Assembly: GCA_024699855.1 (NCBI GenBank)
Contig: JAMPIQ010000001.1
Coordinates: 8,060,001 to 8,124,000, forward strand
Origin: Aphelenchoides besseyi
Taxonomy: Eukaryota > Nematoda > Chromadorea > Rhabditida > Aphelenchoididae
DNA: 64,000 bases
Direction: 5' to 3'
The position numbers were made by a program, and so were the translations under genes. Positions 34,072 through 45,273 of the stretch are shown piece after piece (within the stretch, counting starts at the first letter, position 1; the number at the start of each line of letters is the position of its first letter). The notes under the pieces are model-generated. The model saw nothing but the letters and a program-made list of their open reading frames with translations, was not told where the DNA came from and did not search any database.

Positions 34072-37000
34072 ATGAGTGGCAAATACCACAATCTGCGGAA
34101 CAACATGTCGGCCGCTCAGGTGAAATCGCGGATCGATAAGTTGATGGCCAGTAAGTTACAAGAAGATGAGGTTTGTGGAAGAACGATTTTTGTTGTTTCT
34201 AATTTTAAATTTAGGAATTTGGAGAGATCATGGAGTATCTTCAAGGATTAGTTGGCAATACGGAAGTCACGGAACGACAACTTCGTCTTGCATTACAAGA
34301 CCGAGAACTGGCGCTGAATCGAGAGTTTTTGCAGAACTTCGAAAAGGTCCGTTTATTTCAACTGGCCGTTGAATCAAGCACCTTGTTTAGATTAACACTG
34401 AAGTCCAAGGATTTGTTGATAAGATTCGGCATATGAACACAATTTGCACGGAACTCACTAGTCGAATTCAAACGAACAAAGAACGAACTCAAAATCTCTT
34501 GAGCAAAACATCGCTACTTCAAAACGAAAAGTTAGTTTACTCGAAGAGTTCGATGTTGTCTTAACGGTTTTACTGAATGACCATGAAAAACACAAAGTAA
34601 CTATTTGGCCGGAAGGTTTGTCGAACCGCCGGCCGGACGTTCCCAATCGTATGGCGGATTGTTGCTAATGTTAAGAGTTGTCATTGCGCGTTTCAAAAGA
34701 CTGTAAATGCGCTTATAATCAGGAGCTTCGTAATAGCTAAAACACTTAAATTAAATTCCATTTAATTTGACTTGCCGGACGCTGTCAACGTAACGTAGAA
34801 TCTCGATGTATTCGCGCGGACATCCACCCATCAACTCGCGAAGTCCAACGTCGAAACGGCAGCGTTCTTTGTACCTGCGTCATTATCATGTTCGGAAATT
34901 CCGTTTGCTATGAAACTTACATTGCCACCTGATCACGATTTTCAGTCGAACGCCAAGGTAATGCGCCGCGAGTGATTTCGATTTGTTGATACAGCCAGCT
35001 CTCAACGTCGTCCTTACGACTGGTCTAAAAGATATTCGTAAGCGAAGTTAACTGACGATTTCAAACCTCACGACGAACATGACACGATAAAGGCGCATAG
35101 CGGATCGTTCCACGAAAACCGGGCGATTGACGTGGTCTGCGAATGTGACCATCACTGTCCAAATACTGACGGCACATTCCAAAGTCCAACAAGTAAATCT
35201 TGCGAAGTTCGTGCATATCTTCACGACCCGTAGCAAAATTGCTTGGCTTTAGATCACTAGGACAAAATCAGTCGGACGCCTTGAATTGCTTACCGATGCA
35301 AAAACCCGATTGCATGAATCTCTTCAATTGCCTCCAAACACTGCATTCCAACACTGAGTGCACAACCAATGGAAAACTTTTGGCCGGGCAATGCTTTTCG
35401 ATGATCTTGAAGCGAAGGACCGACCATAGTCATAACCACGTAAAGAACACTTCCGAAAGCTCCCGTATCCTCACAAACACAAAAATGTTTGCTTTTTCGT
35501 TGATTTGCCAATCGCATTACGTAGACCTCCATTTTCAAGACTTTGATGTTCTCATTCATGCTCTCGGTTTTCAACGCGTAGTATCGTCCGTTCTTGCTCA
35601 CTTTGTAAACAGCGCCAAAACCGCCTAAAACAACGATTCGATTACGTTCGTTTCCAGTCCTTCACCTTCGCCCAATTTGTCCACAATCGTCCATTGATCG
35701 ATTTGATCGCCCGGCGACAGTTTAACCAACTCGGCCGCCATTCTCGTTATTTCCAATCCGAAGAGTACCGATTGCAACCGACTAGAAACTTCGTTGCAAA
35801 CAAAAAAACAAAATCCAAATTTATGCTAATTCAAAAGTTTATATTCACATCAATGGTATGTTTTAGGAAACAATTGGTCGCCCAACAAGAGTACATCGAC
35901 AACTTTTTTGACAAGTTTTCCCTTTCTGCTGATGAAGAACGTATTCTGTCGACTGCTATCAGTGGTATCTAAATTTTTACGGTGTCAAGTGAAATTGAAG
36001 TTTAGAAGTTACGGTATCGGATGCGTTCTTCAAAACTCTTCAACGTTTATGTTCGATTGAGGAAAACACTCGAAATGCGTTGAATGCTGAACCGGAGAAC
36101 GCAGCATTGTATGTTTATGCAACAAAAGGTAATTTGATTGGTATTTCAGAATTGAAATCGAACGGTCCTTAAAAGAGAAGTTGGAAGACGCGTACAAAAC
36201 TCTTTTCCATTCAACTCAACGGGAATGTCGCTTGTTGAACGTTGAGTTCCTGGAACTGAAACCTGTTCTTTACCAATCGCTAGAGGCTTTGCAAACACGA
36301 ACCGAACTGTTTGATGCAGTACTTGAAGAATACAGTTCAGCTCGTCGAAGTTACGTTGTTCGTGTTTTCATTGAAGCATTGACGAAAGGACGGGGATCAT
36401 CCAAACCAATTGAACAACTCTCGACTGATCCATTAAGGTGACTAATTTATTTACGGGACCATTTAAAGCTTTCAATTTCAGATACTGCAGTGATATTGCG
36501 GTTATGATTCACCAAATACTGGAACTTGAAACCGAACTGCTGAAGTCACTACTCAAATCGTGCAATCCGGAGATTATTTTACCAACGACAAAGCGAACCT
36601 TGTGCGGAATCTCCGAAGCTCTATGTCAACCCTTGAAACTACGTGTGGAACAGACGTTGACTCGAGAAACGAACTGTGTGGTTTTGTATCGTCTTTCATC
36701 ACTATTTTTGTTCTATACCCGTCAATTCGAAGGAGGAATGAGTTCTGAAGCAATGATTGTTAAAACGTTGATGAGTCTTCACGAGTTGGCGTCGAATATG
36801 TTCTTTAGTGTTGTCAGTTCGACTGTACAGAAGATTCTTTCAAATGTGAGTCGCTTATGTAAACGTTTATTATGTTACGGTGTTCAGATGAATACTCCCG
36901 ATTACGATTTAATGCCCGTCCATGCAATTCATCAAACTTTACTTCTTCTTCGTGACATTCTTGAATCCCAAAATGATTTTGCTTTTACTGCTGTTTTGGA

Positions 37001-37752
37001 TAAGAAAGAAATGTACACGAAGATATTCTCTCATGTTTTGGATCCACTCAACCAATCGATTCAACTTATTTGCTCCAATTTACACAACCCACTCGATGTT
37101 GCGGTCTACATGCTCAATTGCTTGAATGCAATCAAAACGGTCATTATTATGTATCAAGTGAGTGAAAGATGATGCCGCAGAACAATCGTTTTCTTTTCAG
37201 TACACGGACGCAAAGTTAGAAATGATCAAGGCTCAGGTAACAAAGTCAATAGTTCTTGTTTCCAAGTTCACGCTTAGATTGAAGCAAACGAAGATGTTTT
37301 GGTTAGCGAACAGGCGTCGTCGATTTTAGCAAAAACCGAAATGCTGCAAATTTACACCAAATGTATTGCACATCAACCAAATCAGGTACAGAAATTGCTT
37401 AGTGTTTCGTGTAACATTGTTTTAGGGCCCGTTGTCCAAAATTTCGGGAATGGAACAGGAACGAATTCAACAATCACTCAATGCTTTCAACTCATTTCTC
37501 GACAAACCCGAAGGCTTTCAATGTCATCAAACAGTGAAGGTGTCTTCATCAAGAAGTCGCGAGACCGTTCAAAGACGAACTTTCGAGAACGTTGTCGGTG
37601 CCTATCGTATTGTTCATCAGAAATTAGCAGACACCTCTAATTTGTATGCGAATCTTGAGTTAAAATCGGTGGAGGAAGTGAGAAATCAAACATTTTCCTT
37701 TAAATCGACTTTTTTCTTTTAGGTAACAGCAAAACTTCTGAGTCAGTTCTAA
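34072..37752 (+). CDS. cog6: Conserved oligomeric Golgi complex subunit 6
   Basis: COG6 is part of lobe B of the COG tether for retrograde vesicles within the Golgi. Exon 1 starts MSGKYHNLRNNMSAAQVKSR. The next encodes EIMEYLQGLVGNTEVTERQL and LALNREFLQNFEK, then the coiled stretch RHMNTICTELTSRIQTNKER. A 1336-bp intron (34531-35866) follows, with GTTAGT and TTTTAG ends. The rest matches animal COG6 in order: YIDNFFDKFSLSADEERIL, DAVLEEYSSARRSYVVRVFI, EALTKGRG...LSTDPLRY, CQPLKLRVEQTL, HAIHQTLLLLRDILESQNDF and VLDPLNQSIQLICSNL. The end is VTAKLLSQF, stop 37750-37752. The large intron holds a complete antisense kinase gene. The product is a little shorter than human COG6 but lacks no obvious segment. 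Confidence 0.93.
34601..35741 (-). CDS. CK1/tau-tubulin-kinase-like protein kinase nested in COG6 intron
   Basis: This is a Ser/Thr kinase of the CK1 group, TTBK-like, a type much expanded in nematodes and often sperm-enriched there. The start at 35741 gives MAAELVKLSPGDQIDQWTIV. The glycine loop LGEGGFGAVYKV spans an intron, and the catalytic lysine is in YYALK. The hinge region reads LYVVMTMVGPSL. The catalytic loop HRDLKPSNFA is split by an intron after HR, and LLDFGMCRQY carries the DFG motif. RGTIRYAPLSCH replaces the usual APE region, followed by RKDDVESWLYQ as in this family, and the end is STNLPAK. All catalytic residues are present, so it should be active. The whole gene, with its own introns, fits inside one intron of COG6 on the opposite strand. 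Confidence 0.92.
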
Positions 37753-39705
37753 CGGTTATTACAAGAAAGAAGGTACGATACGACTTACTAGTCCATATCA
37801 TTAGTGATTTTCCGCCTTAATGGTCGTTTAAACTCTTAATTTATTCGGTTTATACAAATAAAACGCGATTTTATTTGAAGGTATCCAAAAACATGTTCCT
37901 AGTCGATTGTAAACTTTCGATTGTGCGGATAAAGAAATTTATTGCAAAAAAAACTGGCGATGGAAGTCAAATACGTTTCAGTTGTTTTGCAGCAATTAGT
38001 GAATACAACTTCGTATTCAACTAGATCTTAGACTGATCCCTCATTAACACAAGACTTGATCGCAAAATAGTGTGAAGTTCACTAGTTTTTGTCTCCTCGA
38101 TGATCTTTGCCATAAACAGTCGATTGTGGTATCTCGTGATTTGTCTTCTTTTCGTCTTCTTGTTATAGTTTTTAATCATTAAGGTGGAACAGTGAATAGA
38201 AGTCAACGATCACGACTAGCAGCACAAAAGAACAACTTGCGTATTGAAAAGTAAACTGCTGACTTATTTCAATTGTTTTCAACGTCGAAACCTTATTGTC
38301 GTAACCGTTCATTCAACACCACGGCTTCAAGTGCTCGTTGACTTAATTGCAAACTGAGACAAATCGGCGAAAACAAAATTTAACGGGTTTCTTAATTGCT
38401 ACTTAGCACAAAGAATGAATACGGTAAAATGAATGTTCGGAAGCGACCACCGCCATCAAAAGGCGCCTTTCATTTCGCGTATGTTCGCATTGCAAAGAAA
38501 ATATTCTTTGGATTGTAGGGTCTAATTGCCCTCCGCATCTTCTCTTTGTAAAGCCTGGACCTTCGGAGTTTCGTGGCCATTCTGAATTTCGAGACTTCGA
38601 CTGTACAGTTTTTATTACAGTAAGTTTACTGCATATCTTAAGTCGAACATAAACAAACGAAGTTGCGGGGAAATTTGCCGCTAAGTCGGGATTTATTTTC
38701 AGAAGACCGTTCGAGCGAATTTGTTTCTTTTTCAACAGCCAATTCGCACGCATGGATTTGCGAAGTTTTGTGGGTGGTCACAACTAAAGTCCACTCCAGC
38801 AAATCCGGAGTCTGTTTTGAAATATGCCGCTCGGAAGTTCCGAAGACATTCAAACATCGTTGGACAACAACTGCGCATTTTGGACCTCGAGGGAAAAAAG
38901 ACGATCTGATGGTTACGCTTGTTCGAAGCGTGTTGGAATCTTGTGTTTAGATGGGTGGAGCGAATAATTGAAACGAAATCTCCGAAAGCAAATGTCATTC
39001 GTGTCGTGACAACTGACTGAAACGTGCCAAACCGATTGGATGGTCATTGATCAAAACCGCCAAATAGCTTTCCGGTTTAAACATCCACCTGTTCACATCG
39101 ATTTCAAACCACACATCGTCTTTTTGATTGCAATAAACACGTGTAAGCAAGTTGGCGAGTTAAAAACGTCAAAAATTTTCCGCGATTGGCGCGCCTCATT
39201 TTCTGCTTTTAATCGCCTCACTCCGATCGTATCCGTTTTGCGGCTCATTTCAACAACCCACCATCAAACCGACATCGTGACCTTCGACTACAAACTTTTG
39301 CAAATGTAAATGCTTCTGCTAATGGCACGCGACAGCCAAAGGTCTAATGTGTGAGTCGAGAGTTTAAATTCGATGAAAAAACGTTGAGAACCGCTCGAGA
39401 GGATTGTCGGCCTTTCGATTTTATGATATGTTTGCACTTTCATCATGAATCGCCATCGAGTTTGCGCGGAAAGAAGACCACCGGTGGTCGTTAAAAAACT
39501 TCAGACGGTGAGAGAAGTCAGTTGTTTTTATTTGTACGTTCAGTTGATTTCATTGAGCACAAATCGTATTCTCGCTCGCCGATATGCGTGGACCGAAAAA
39601 ACGGAAACGGCCGTGAATCAAACGTTATTCTTTCTTTGCAGCCTCGACCCTTAACGATGAGACACGAGGCCGACTGACCATCAAAATTCGGTTTGTTCTG
39701 TCGTA
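37753..39705. other. 1.95-kb intergenic, no supported gene
   Basis: Overlapping frames of 60-116 codons occur on both strands between 38403 and 39309, with no domain, signal peptide or short-intron pattern. I regard them as chance. The last part is the promoter side of the membrane peptidase. Confidence 0.5.
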
Positions 39706-42551
39706 ATGGTTGGACGATTTCCGGTCGATCTTGCCGATCTATCTACCTCCTATTCGACATCAGAAAAATGTGAAAGCGATTCGAGTAGTTCGCTTCTGTT
39801 TCAACATCACAATCTGACTGTTGACTTCTTCGATGGTTTCGTTCCCAGTCATACGGTTCGCTACAAGAATCGTAAAAAGAAGCGGAGAAAAGATGCTTCT
39901 TGTTGTGGACGACTTTTCTTGATCTTGTTCGCAGTTTTTGCATTTTTCGCAATTTGGTTGGCCCTCAGTTGGCAGTTTGGTTTGAAGAACTTTGGGTTCT
40001 CTGGGCCCGTAAACTACACTCAGGATGATATTTACGACATGCTAATGAATGAGATTGATGCTCAACGTATCCGCGAAAATAACCGTTGGCTCAGTTCACG
40101 GCTTCATATTTCGGGAACGGAAGAGCAAATCCAACTTATGGATCGAATAGAAGACGAGGTTGTAAAACACGACTAAAACGAGTTCAATTTGCTTTTTAGT
40201 ATCGACGATTGGGTTTTCATGTGCGTGTTCACGAGTATGAAGTTCTACTCTCGTATCCCGACTTCCAACGTTCCAATCGAATTCATGCTTTGTTGAACGG
40301 CGAATGGCTGCAAATTTCCGATGGTCGTGCTCATCACATCGAGACTGATGATCCACGCGAGAGAATATTGTGGAACGCATATGCTGGAAACGGAACTTCT
40401 ATTGCTTCGATTGTTTTTGCCAATTTTGGAACAACTCACGACTTCAAACGTCTAAAAGAGGTAACTTGGATGAGCTAATTTTGAATGATTAGAACAATTA
40501 TATAGATTGGTATCTCCGTGGCTGAACGAATTGTTTTGATTCGATATGGTGCAAATTTTCGTGGAGACAAAGTACACTTGGCTCAGATGTATGGAGCTGT
40601 CGGCGTAATTCTGTATGTTGATCCATCTGAATTTGCCGTTGATCCCCCATCGGATAATCGAGTTCGTTTGTTAACAGTGAATACAAAAGAAATGCAGTTT
40701 AGACGTCGGTCACTCAGACTTGGATGTCTGGTTTCGATACTCAACGTGGAACATTAAGTCGAACAAATGGCGACGTCCAAACACCATTGTTGCCGTCTAA
40801 ACCGTTCGCTCAACGTACAAGAGTTTCAGTCAACCGACTTCGAGAGGCGGAAGTTCTACCAAAAATACCAGTAATGCCAATTGGTTATAATGACGCCCAA
40901 AAGATTATGAGTTTAATGGACGGAATCGAAGTACCAGTAAGTTTATTTTCTATCGAAAAATTTCTAAACTGAAAACGTTTAGTGGGCAGATTGGCGCGGA
41001 GGAATGACATCGACATACAAGCTGAACGGTAGTATTCCATTCCGACTTGATGTTCATGGACATTTGAAAACATCAAGAATCAAAAACGTTATTGCAAGTT
41101 GGATTGGGGAAAAAGAGCCCGACAGACATATTTTACTCACAAATCATGTAGACGCATGGACAAAGGTTAATTAACACCAACTTTTTTGAATACTTTTAGT
41201 TTAGGGCGCTGTAGACCCAAATAGTGGAACGGCATCAATTTTGGAATTGGCAAGAGCAATAAGTGTAACAAGCGAAAAAACTGGTTGGAAGCCAAGACGA
41301 ACCCTTGTGTTTTGTTCTTTTGATGCCGAAGGTGTGAATTTACTACAAGAATGGCTATTGATATATGTTTAGAGTACCAAATCATCGGTTCAACGGAATA
41401 CGTTGAAGAAATGTTGCGACCGCTTCAACAAAAAGCTGTTGCGGTCTTAAACGTCGATAACATCAATGGGTTAGCTTATTTGTACTATTTGAAGTTCTTA
41501 ATTGGTTATATCCAGAAATACAACTTTATCCGTAAAAGCAGTTCCAATGTTGTACCATGTTCTGATTGAAGCAGCTGCCGCAGTTCAACAACCAAACGAG
41601 GACGAAAGAAATCAAGGCCGATTGACATTGTTGGATTCGTGGCGTTATCACGGTGGTGGTCGTGGAATGTTATTCGATCGTACTGTGCCGGCTATTCGCA
41701 TGCCGACATCAGGCTCTGATTTTCAACCATTTCTTTGTTATGTTGGAATTCCTTCTGCAGATTTACGAATGGAGTCGGCTTTCCAACGCGGTTATGCTTT
41801 CTATCACACCGCGTAAGTGAATTGTTACAAACGCTAAGTTTCAAATATTCAGCTATGAAACATACGAGACTATGGAGCGTTTGATTGATCCAACCGGCGC
41901 TGTTTTCGCCGCAATGGCACAATTTTGGATGACCGCTGCTCTTCGCTTAAGCGAAAATCCCGTAAGCAAATTTGCAGAAACCAAATTCAATTATGTTTAG
42001 ATTATTCCTTTTGATTTGCAATTAATCACCGGAATGCTTTCTGAATGGGTTCGACGACTCGATGTTCAGCTTGTACATTTGGGATTAGATCAAGCACTTG
42101 GTCCCGATGAGTATCGTGAACATTTCAACTTCATCGATCAATCGATAGTCGCTTTTCGTTCAGCAGCTACGACTTTACAGCAAAACGCCGAAGTAGATAT
42201 TCAATTTCATTGCATAACTTTTGCATTTAGATGGTTGAACCAAGTGATATCGGACTGTTGAACGCGATCAACGATCGACTTATGTGGATCGAAAGATCGT
42301 TTGTGTTCGATCAAGGTGTTTTCGACAACCCACTTCAACGGCACGTAATCTACTCACCCGGCAAACATCGAGATGTTTTCCCTTCGATTGCATTTCCCGG
42401 TATCATTGACCCGGCAATTGAGTGGGCGCGCAGCTCAACGGACGATGATCGTGAACGTTGCTTGGAAGCCGTGCGTTTGGGCTTCGCAAAACTCCAATAT
42501 TCTATCGAATCTGCAACACTGACAATGTACATCGACGACCTCATTTATTGA
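39706..42551 (+). CDS. M28 metallopeptidase, glutamate carboxypeptidase II-like (NAALADase)
   Basis: This is a type II membrane zinc peptidase that would cleave C-terminal glutamate from peptides or folyl-polyglutamates outside the cell. After a basic tail (RYKNRKKKRRKDASCCGR), one membrane helix reads LFLILFAVFAFFAIWLALSW. A PA domain follows (ERIVLIRYGANFRGDKVHLA; YGAVGVILYVDP). The zinc site is intact: H in TNHVDAW, D in VDPNSG, the EE pair in FDAEEYQIIGS (codons joined over an intron), D in VLNVDNING and H in FYHTAYETYE. The C-terminal dimerisation domain continues to the stop at 42549-42551, with an AATAAA close behind. The intron after DPPSDNR starts at a GTTCG donor, the only choice that keeps frame. 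It is more likely active than an inactive NAALADL2-type homolog. Confidence 0.92.
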
Positions 42552-42854
42552 ACGGGTATTCTCATTCATTTGTGTCTTTCAATAAAGAAATTCGTATGGA
42601 ACGCGGAGCATATTTTTCGTACAATCGTCAAAAGTGAGATGCGCGATTTCGTCGGCATTCTCGAGTGAAATTTCTCGATTCAAATAAATCGGTTATGCGG
42701 TTCTTCCGATTGACCTACGAAAAAAACGAAACTCCAAGAGATTATAATTGATTCAGTCATAAGACTGCCATTGGAGTAATGATCCTCTTAGTTGGAACGA
42801 ATTGACTGTTCAGTGAATCTTCTCAAATTCGTTTGTTGTAAAGCAATACCAACG

Positions 42855-43345
42855 ATGTGTTGTCAACATCTGAAGGCAACGTTCGTTTTGTTATTACTTC
42901 TCGCTGAATGTGCCTTTTCATGTGCTGCTACAACTCCAGGAACTCAAAGTACGTGATTCAGTCGTTGCATAGGATGATTCTGTTTATCCAGATTTATGTA
43001 CAACCTGTGGCAATTTGGGAGTTATCACAACCAACGCTCTCGATCAACCGGTCACACAAACTCAAGGAACCGATCCGACCTCTGGCTGTCGAACTCTCAC
43101 TGTTTTTTGTGCGGGAACGTCCGCAACATCAGACGTGATCTTACTGGTAGTTTTTAGCAACTGGAAACAAACTCTCTAGTGTATTTTAGTGGACACTAAA
43201 CGGCGCCGACCAGGGATCGAGCACAGACGGTGCGGCTACCGGTTCAATTACAAGAACGTTAACTTGCGACGCAAATGGACGACTGCTTCTAACGGACAAT
43301 GGTTTTACGGGCGTTGTCGACACAGTAGAGTGTCTCTCGTCTTAA
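42855..43345 (+). CDS. Secreted C6-domain protein 1
   Basis: Three exons encode a small secreted protein. The signal peptide is MCCQHLKATFVLLLLLAECA, then FSCAATTPGTQ. Exon 2 starts LCTTCGNLGVITTNALD and includes SGCRTLTVFCAGTSATSDVI. Exon 3 has GSITRTLTCDANGRLLLTDN and ends DTVECLSS, stop 43343-43345. The six mature-domain cysteines sit in the C..C, GC..C, LTC, VEC pattern of the nematode C6 (DUF281-type) domain, whose function is unknown. A second gene with the same exon plan follows 250 bp downstream. Confidence 0.85.
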
Positions 43346-43596
43346 CGAATTTATCTCGAACGGAACGTGCAGATGAGTCGCAAAAAACGCTTTCCGTTGT
43401 TAATAAGTTGTTTCGCTCTTCTAAAATAATAAGCATCGGATAAATTAGTTCGAAAAAATTCTTGACTTTTAATGACTCTCGTTCAAGAGCTTTTCACGCT
43501 TGTGAATGGCGAACTTTCGGATGCTAAGAACAAGCGAATATTTCGCTTGAAACTCATTGGTGTGAAAGCGAAGATTTGGCGGTTGAGATAAACGAA

Positions 43597-44115
43597 ATGA
43601 AATTTGTGACTTGTATTTTACTTCTCTGGACTTATAGTCTTTTACTTCCAACCACTGTTGATTCTTGTGCCGCTACTTCTACGTACTCCGAACCCGAAGT
43701 ACCACCAACCACTTCAACGACAACAGAGCAGCCATTAGATGGTAAGTGGAAAGAATTAAACGTTGAAATTCGCGTTTTCAGACTGCGGAACGATGTGTCA
43801 GCCTTTGCAAGAGAAACGAGACAGCAATGATAGTCGGGCAGTAACACAAACTCCGATTGATGATGCGGGTAACGGTTGTACCGGGTTCACTGAAACGTGT
43901 CAGGGACAGAATGCCGAATCAGCAGTTATTATAACGGTAAGCTATTTAAGTTCATTTCGAGATATATTCTTTTGTAGTATTACGATGAAAATGGAAATGA
44001 TGTTAGCAGTGCGTTTGGCACTGGATCTCTGATGACAATGGTTGCTTGCAATGCTGAGAACATGTTGACGTACAACGGCACAACAGTCAGTCAAATAGAA
44101 TGCATATCTGCTTAA
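43597..44115 (+). CDS. Secreted C6-domain protein 2
   Basis: The start at 43597 gives MKFVTCILLLWTYSLLLPTT, a signal peptide, then a Ser/Thr/Pro-rich linker (EVPPTTSTTTEQ). Exon 2 has DCGTMCQPL and GNGCTGFTETCQG. Exon 3 has TYYDENGNDVSSAFGTGSL and MTMVACNAENMLTYNG, and ends VSQIECISA with stop 44113-44115. The C..C, GC..C, VAC, IEC spacing is the same C6 pattern as the upstream gene, but identity is low, so the tandem duplication is not recent. The linker suggests O-glycosylation. An AATAAA lies shortly after the stop. Confidence 0.87.
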
Positions 44116-44307
44116 AAAACAACGTCCATTTGTTATGCAAATAAATGAGAATCTCATAGTTGAAACAATAAGTTTATTTTTGCAGTAGACTCGTAACTCA
44201 ATAGTTATTAGCATTATATGTTCTCAAATACAACGACGAACTCAAACTAAAACCTGAATCAAACAATTAAAAAACCTAGTAATCGCAAAAGCACTTACTT
44301 TTGATGA

Positions 44308-44730
44308 TTACGTGTAACAGTGATGAGATTTAACAACATCGTCCAGTCGCGAATAAAAAAGTTCCGATGAGATCTCTTCTGTTGTATTGGCTAACGGGTT
44401 TCGAAGAATCGTTTCAACGAACGTCGTGTAGATATCCCGCAACAGCTCGCTAATACCCACAGCGTCTGGGTCGGTATTTAGAACGAATTTAAGCAGAGTG
44501 CCGGTTTCGAGATAATTCATTTTGTAGGCAGAAGTGCGATAACCACGAACGAGCTGAGTTCCACCTTTGGTCGATAGTTTGGTTGAAAAAGAGCGAAGTG
44601 AAAGCAGCATTCCGTAGACCAACTTGAACTCTTCTTCTCGACTCATCTCAGATCGTTTTTCGCGATTCCATTCCTTGTAGACGATACAACCACCGTCCTT
44701 GTTGAAAACATAAAGATTGTAGATTGTCAT
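44308..44730 (-). CDS. trappc1: Trafficking protein particle complex subunit 1 (TRAPPC1/Bet5)
   Basis: A small longin-fold subunit of the TRAPP complexes that activate Rab1/Ypt1 in ER-to-Golgi traffic. It is a single-exon frame starting MTIYNLYVFNKDGGCIVYKE, with EEFKLVYGMLLSLRSFSTKL, RTSAYKMNYLETGTLLKFVL and NTDPDAVGISELLRDIY. The end is SELFYSRLDDVVKSHHCYT. Length (140 residues) and block order match the family. Two residue pairs upstream, an in-frame ATG (MFIRVG) would extend it, but the family starts at MTIYNLY, so 44730 is chosen. Confidence 0.94.
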   Translation of the reverse strand: MTIYNLYVFNKDGGCIVYKEWNREKRSEMSREEEFKLVYGMLLSLRSFSTKLSTKGGTQLVRGYRTSAYKMNYLETGTLLKFVLNTDPDAVGISELLRDIYTTFVETILRNPLANTTEEISSELFYSRLDDVVKSHHCYT

Positions 44731-45273
44731 TCCGACGCGAATAAACAAAATTCACTGACGAAAAAGCAGACATCAAAATTGTTGTTTGCACGTAGAAATG
44801 GACTCGAACCGAATGCTTTCGGGTGCTTGAATTGGGCGGGAATGGTGGCATCGTTGATTGCAAAATCATGAGACGAATTTTAACGAAATTGACGGTCATT
44901 CGACGGCAGTATTTTTTTTCTGTAAGTTTAGCGAAAAGAACGAGGTTGTTTTGAAGTCGGAGCTAAAGTCCAGGGAAACTTCAAGTTCCTGATGGCGCTC
45001 ACTTTACACGATCTTTTAGCCGACAAGTTGCCTCTGGTCGAATGAGCAAAATCGGAGGTCGATTTCTGGGTAAAATGCAAAATAACTTCAGAAAACGTCT
45101 TCATTTATGCGTCTCGCTTGAAATAAGTTTTTTGGGGGCGAAAACGTTCGATCTCCATGTTCAGAAATTCAACCAAATTTGTTTGATTCGTGACATTTAA
45201 CATTGCAAATCAATCCAATGTACCAGAAGATTCGTTCGTTTAGATATCCGATTCTTATTCCAAAGTCGTCAAA
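44731..45273. other. Divergent intergenic between TRAPPC1 and RPA1
   Basis: About 540 bp separate these two divergent housekeeping genes and probably serve both promoters. An 83-codon minus-strand frame overlapping TRAPPC1 lacks support. Confidence 0.5.

Noticed and set aside
41200..41380. M28 peptidase lacking the catalytic glutamate pair
   Set aside because: The apparent loss (FDAEGVNLL) comes from reading into an intron. Splicing gives FDAEEYQIIGS with both glutamates.
44780..44900. tRNA-like piece (a GGTTCGAGTCC motif and a TTTGCAATC loop on the minus strand)
   Set aside because: The T-arm stem does not pair and no acceptor or anticodon stem can be drawn around it.
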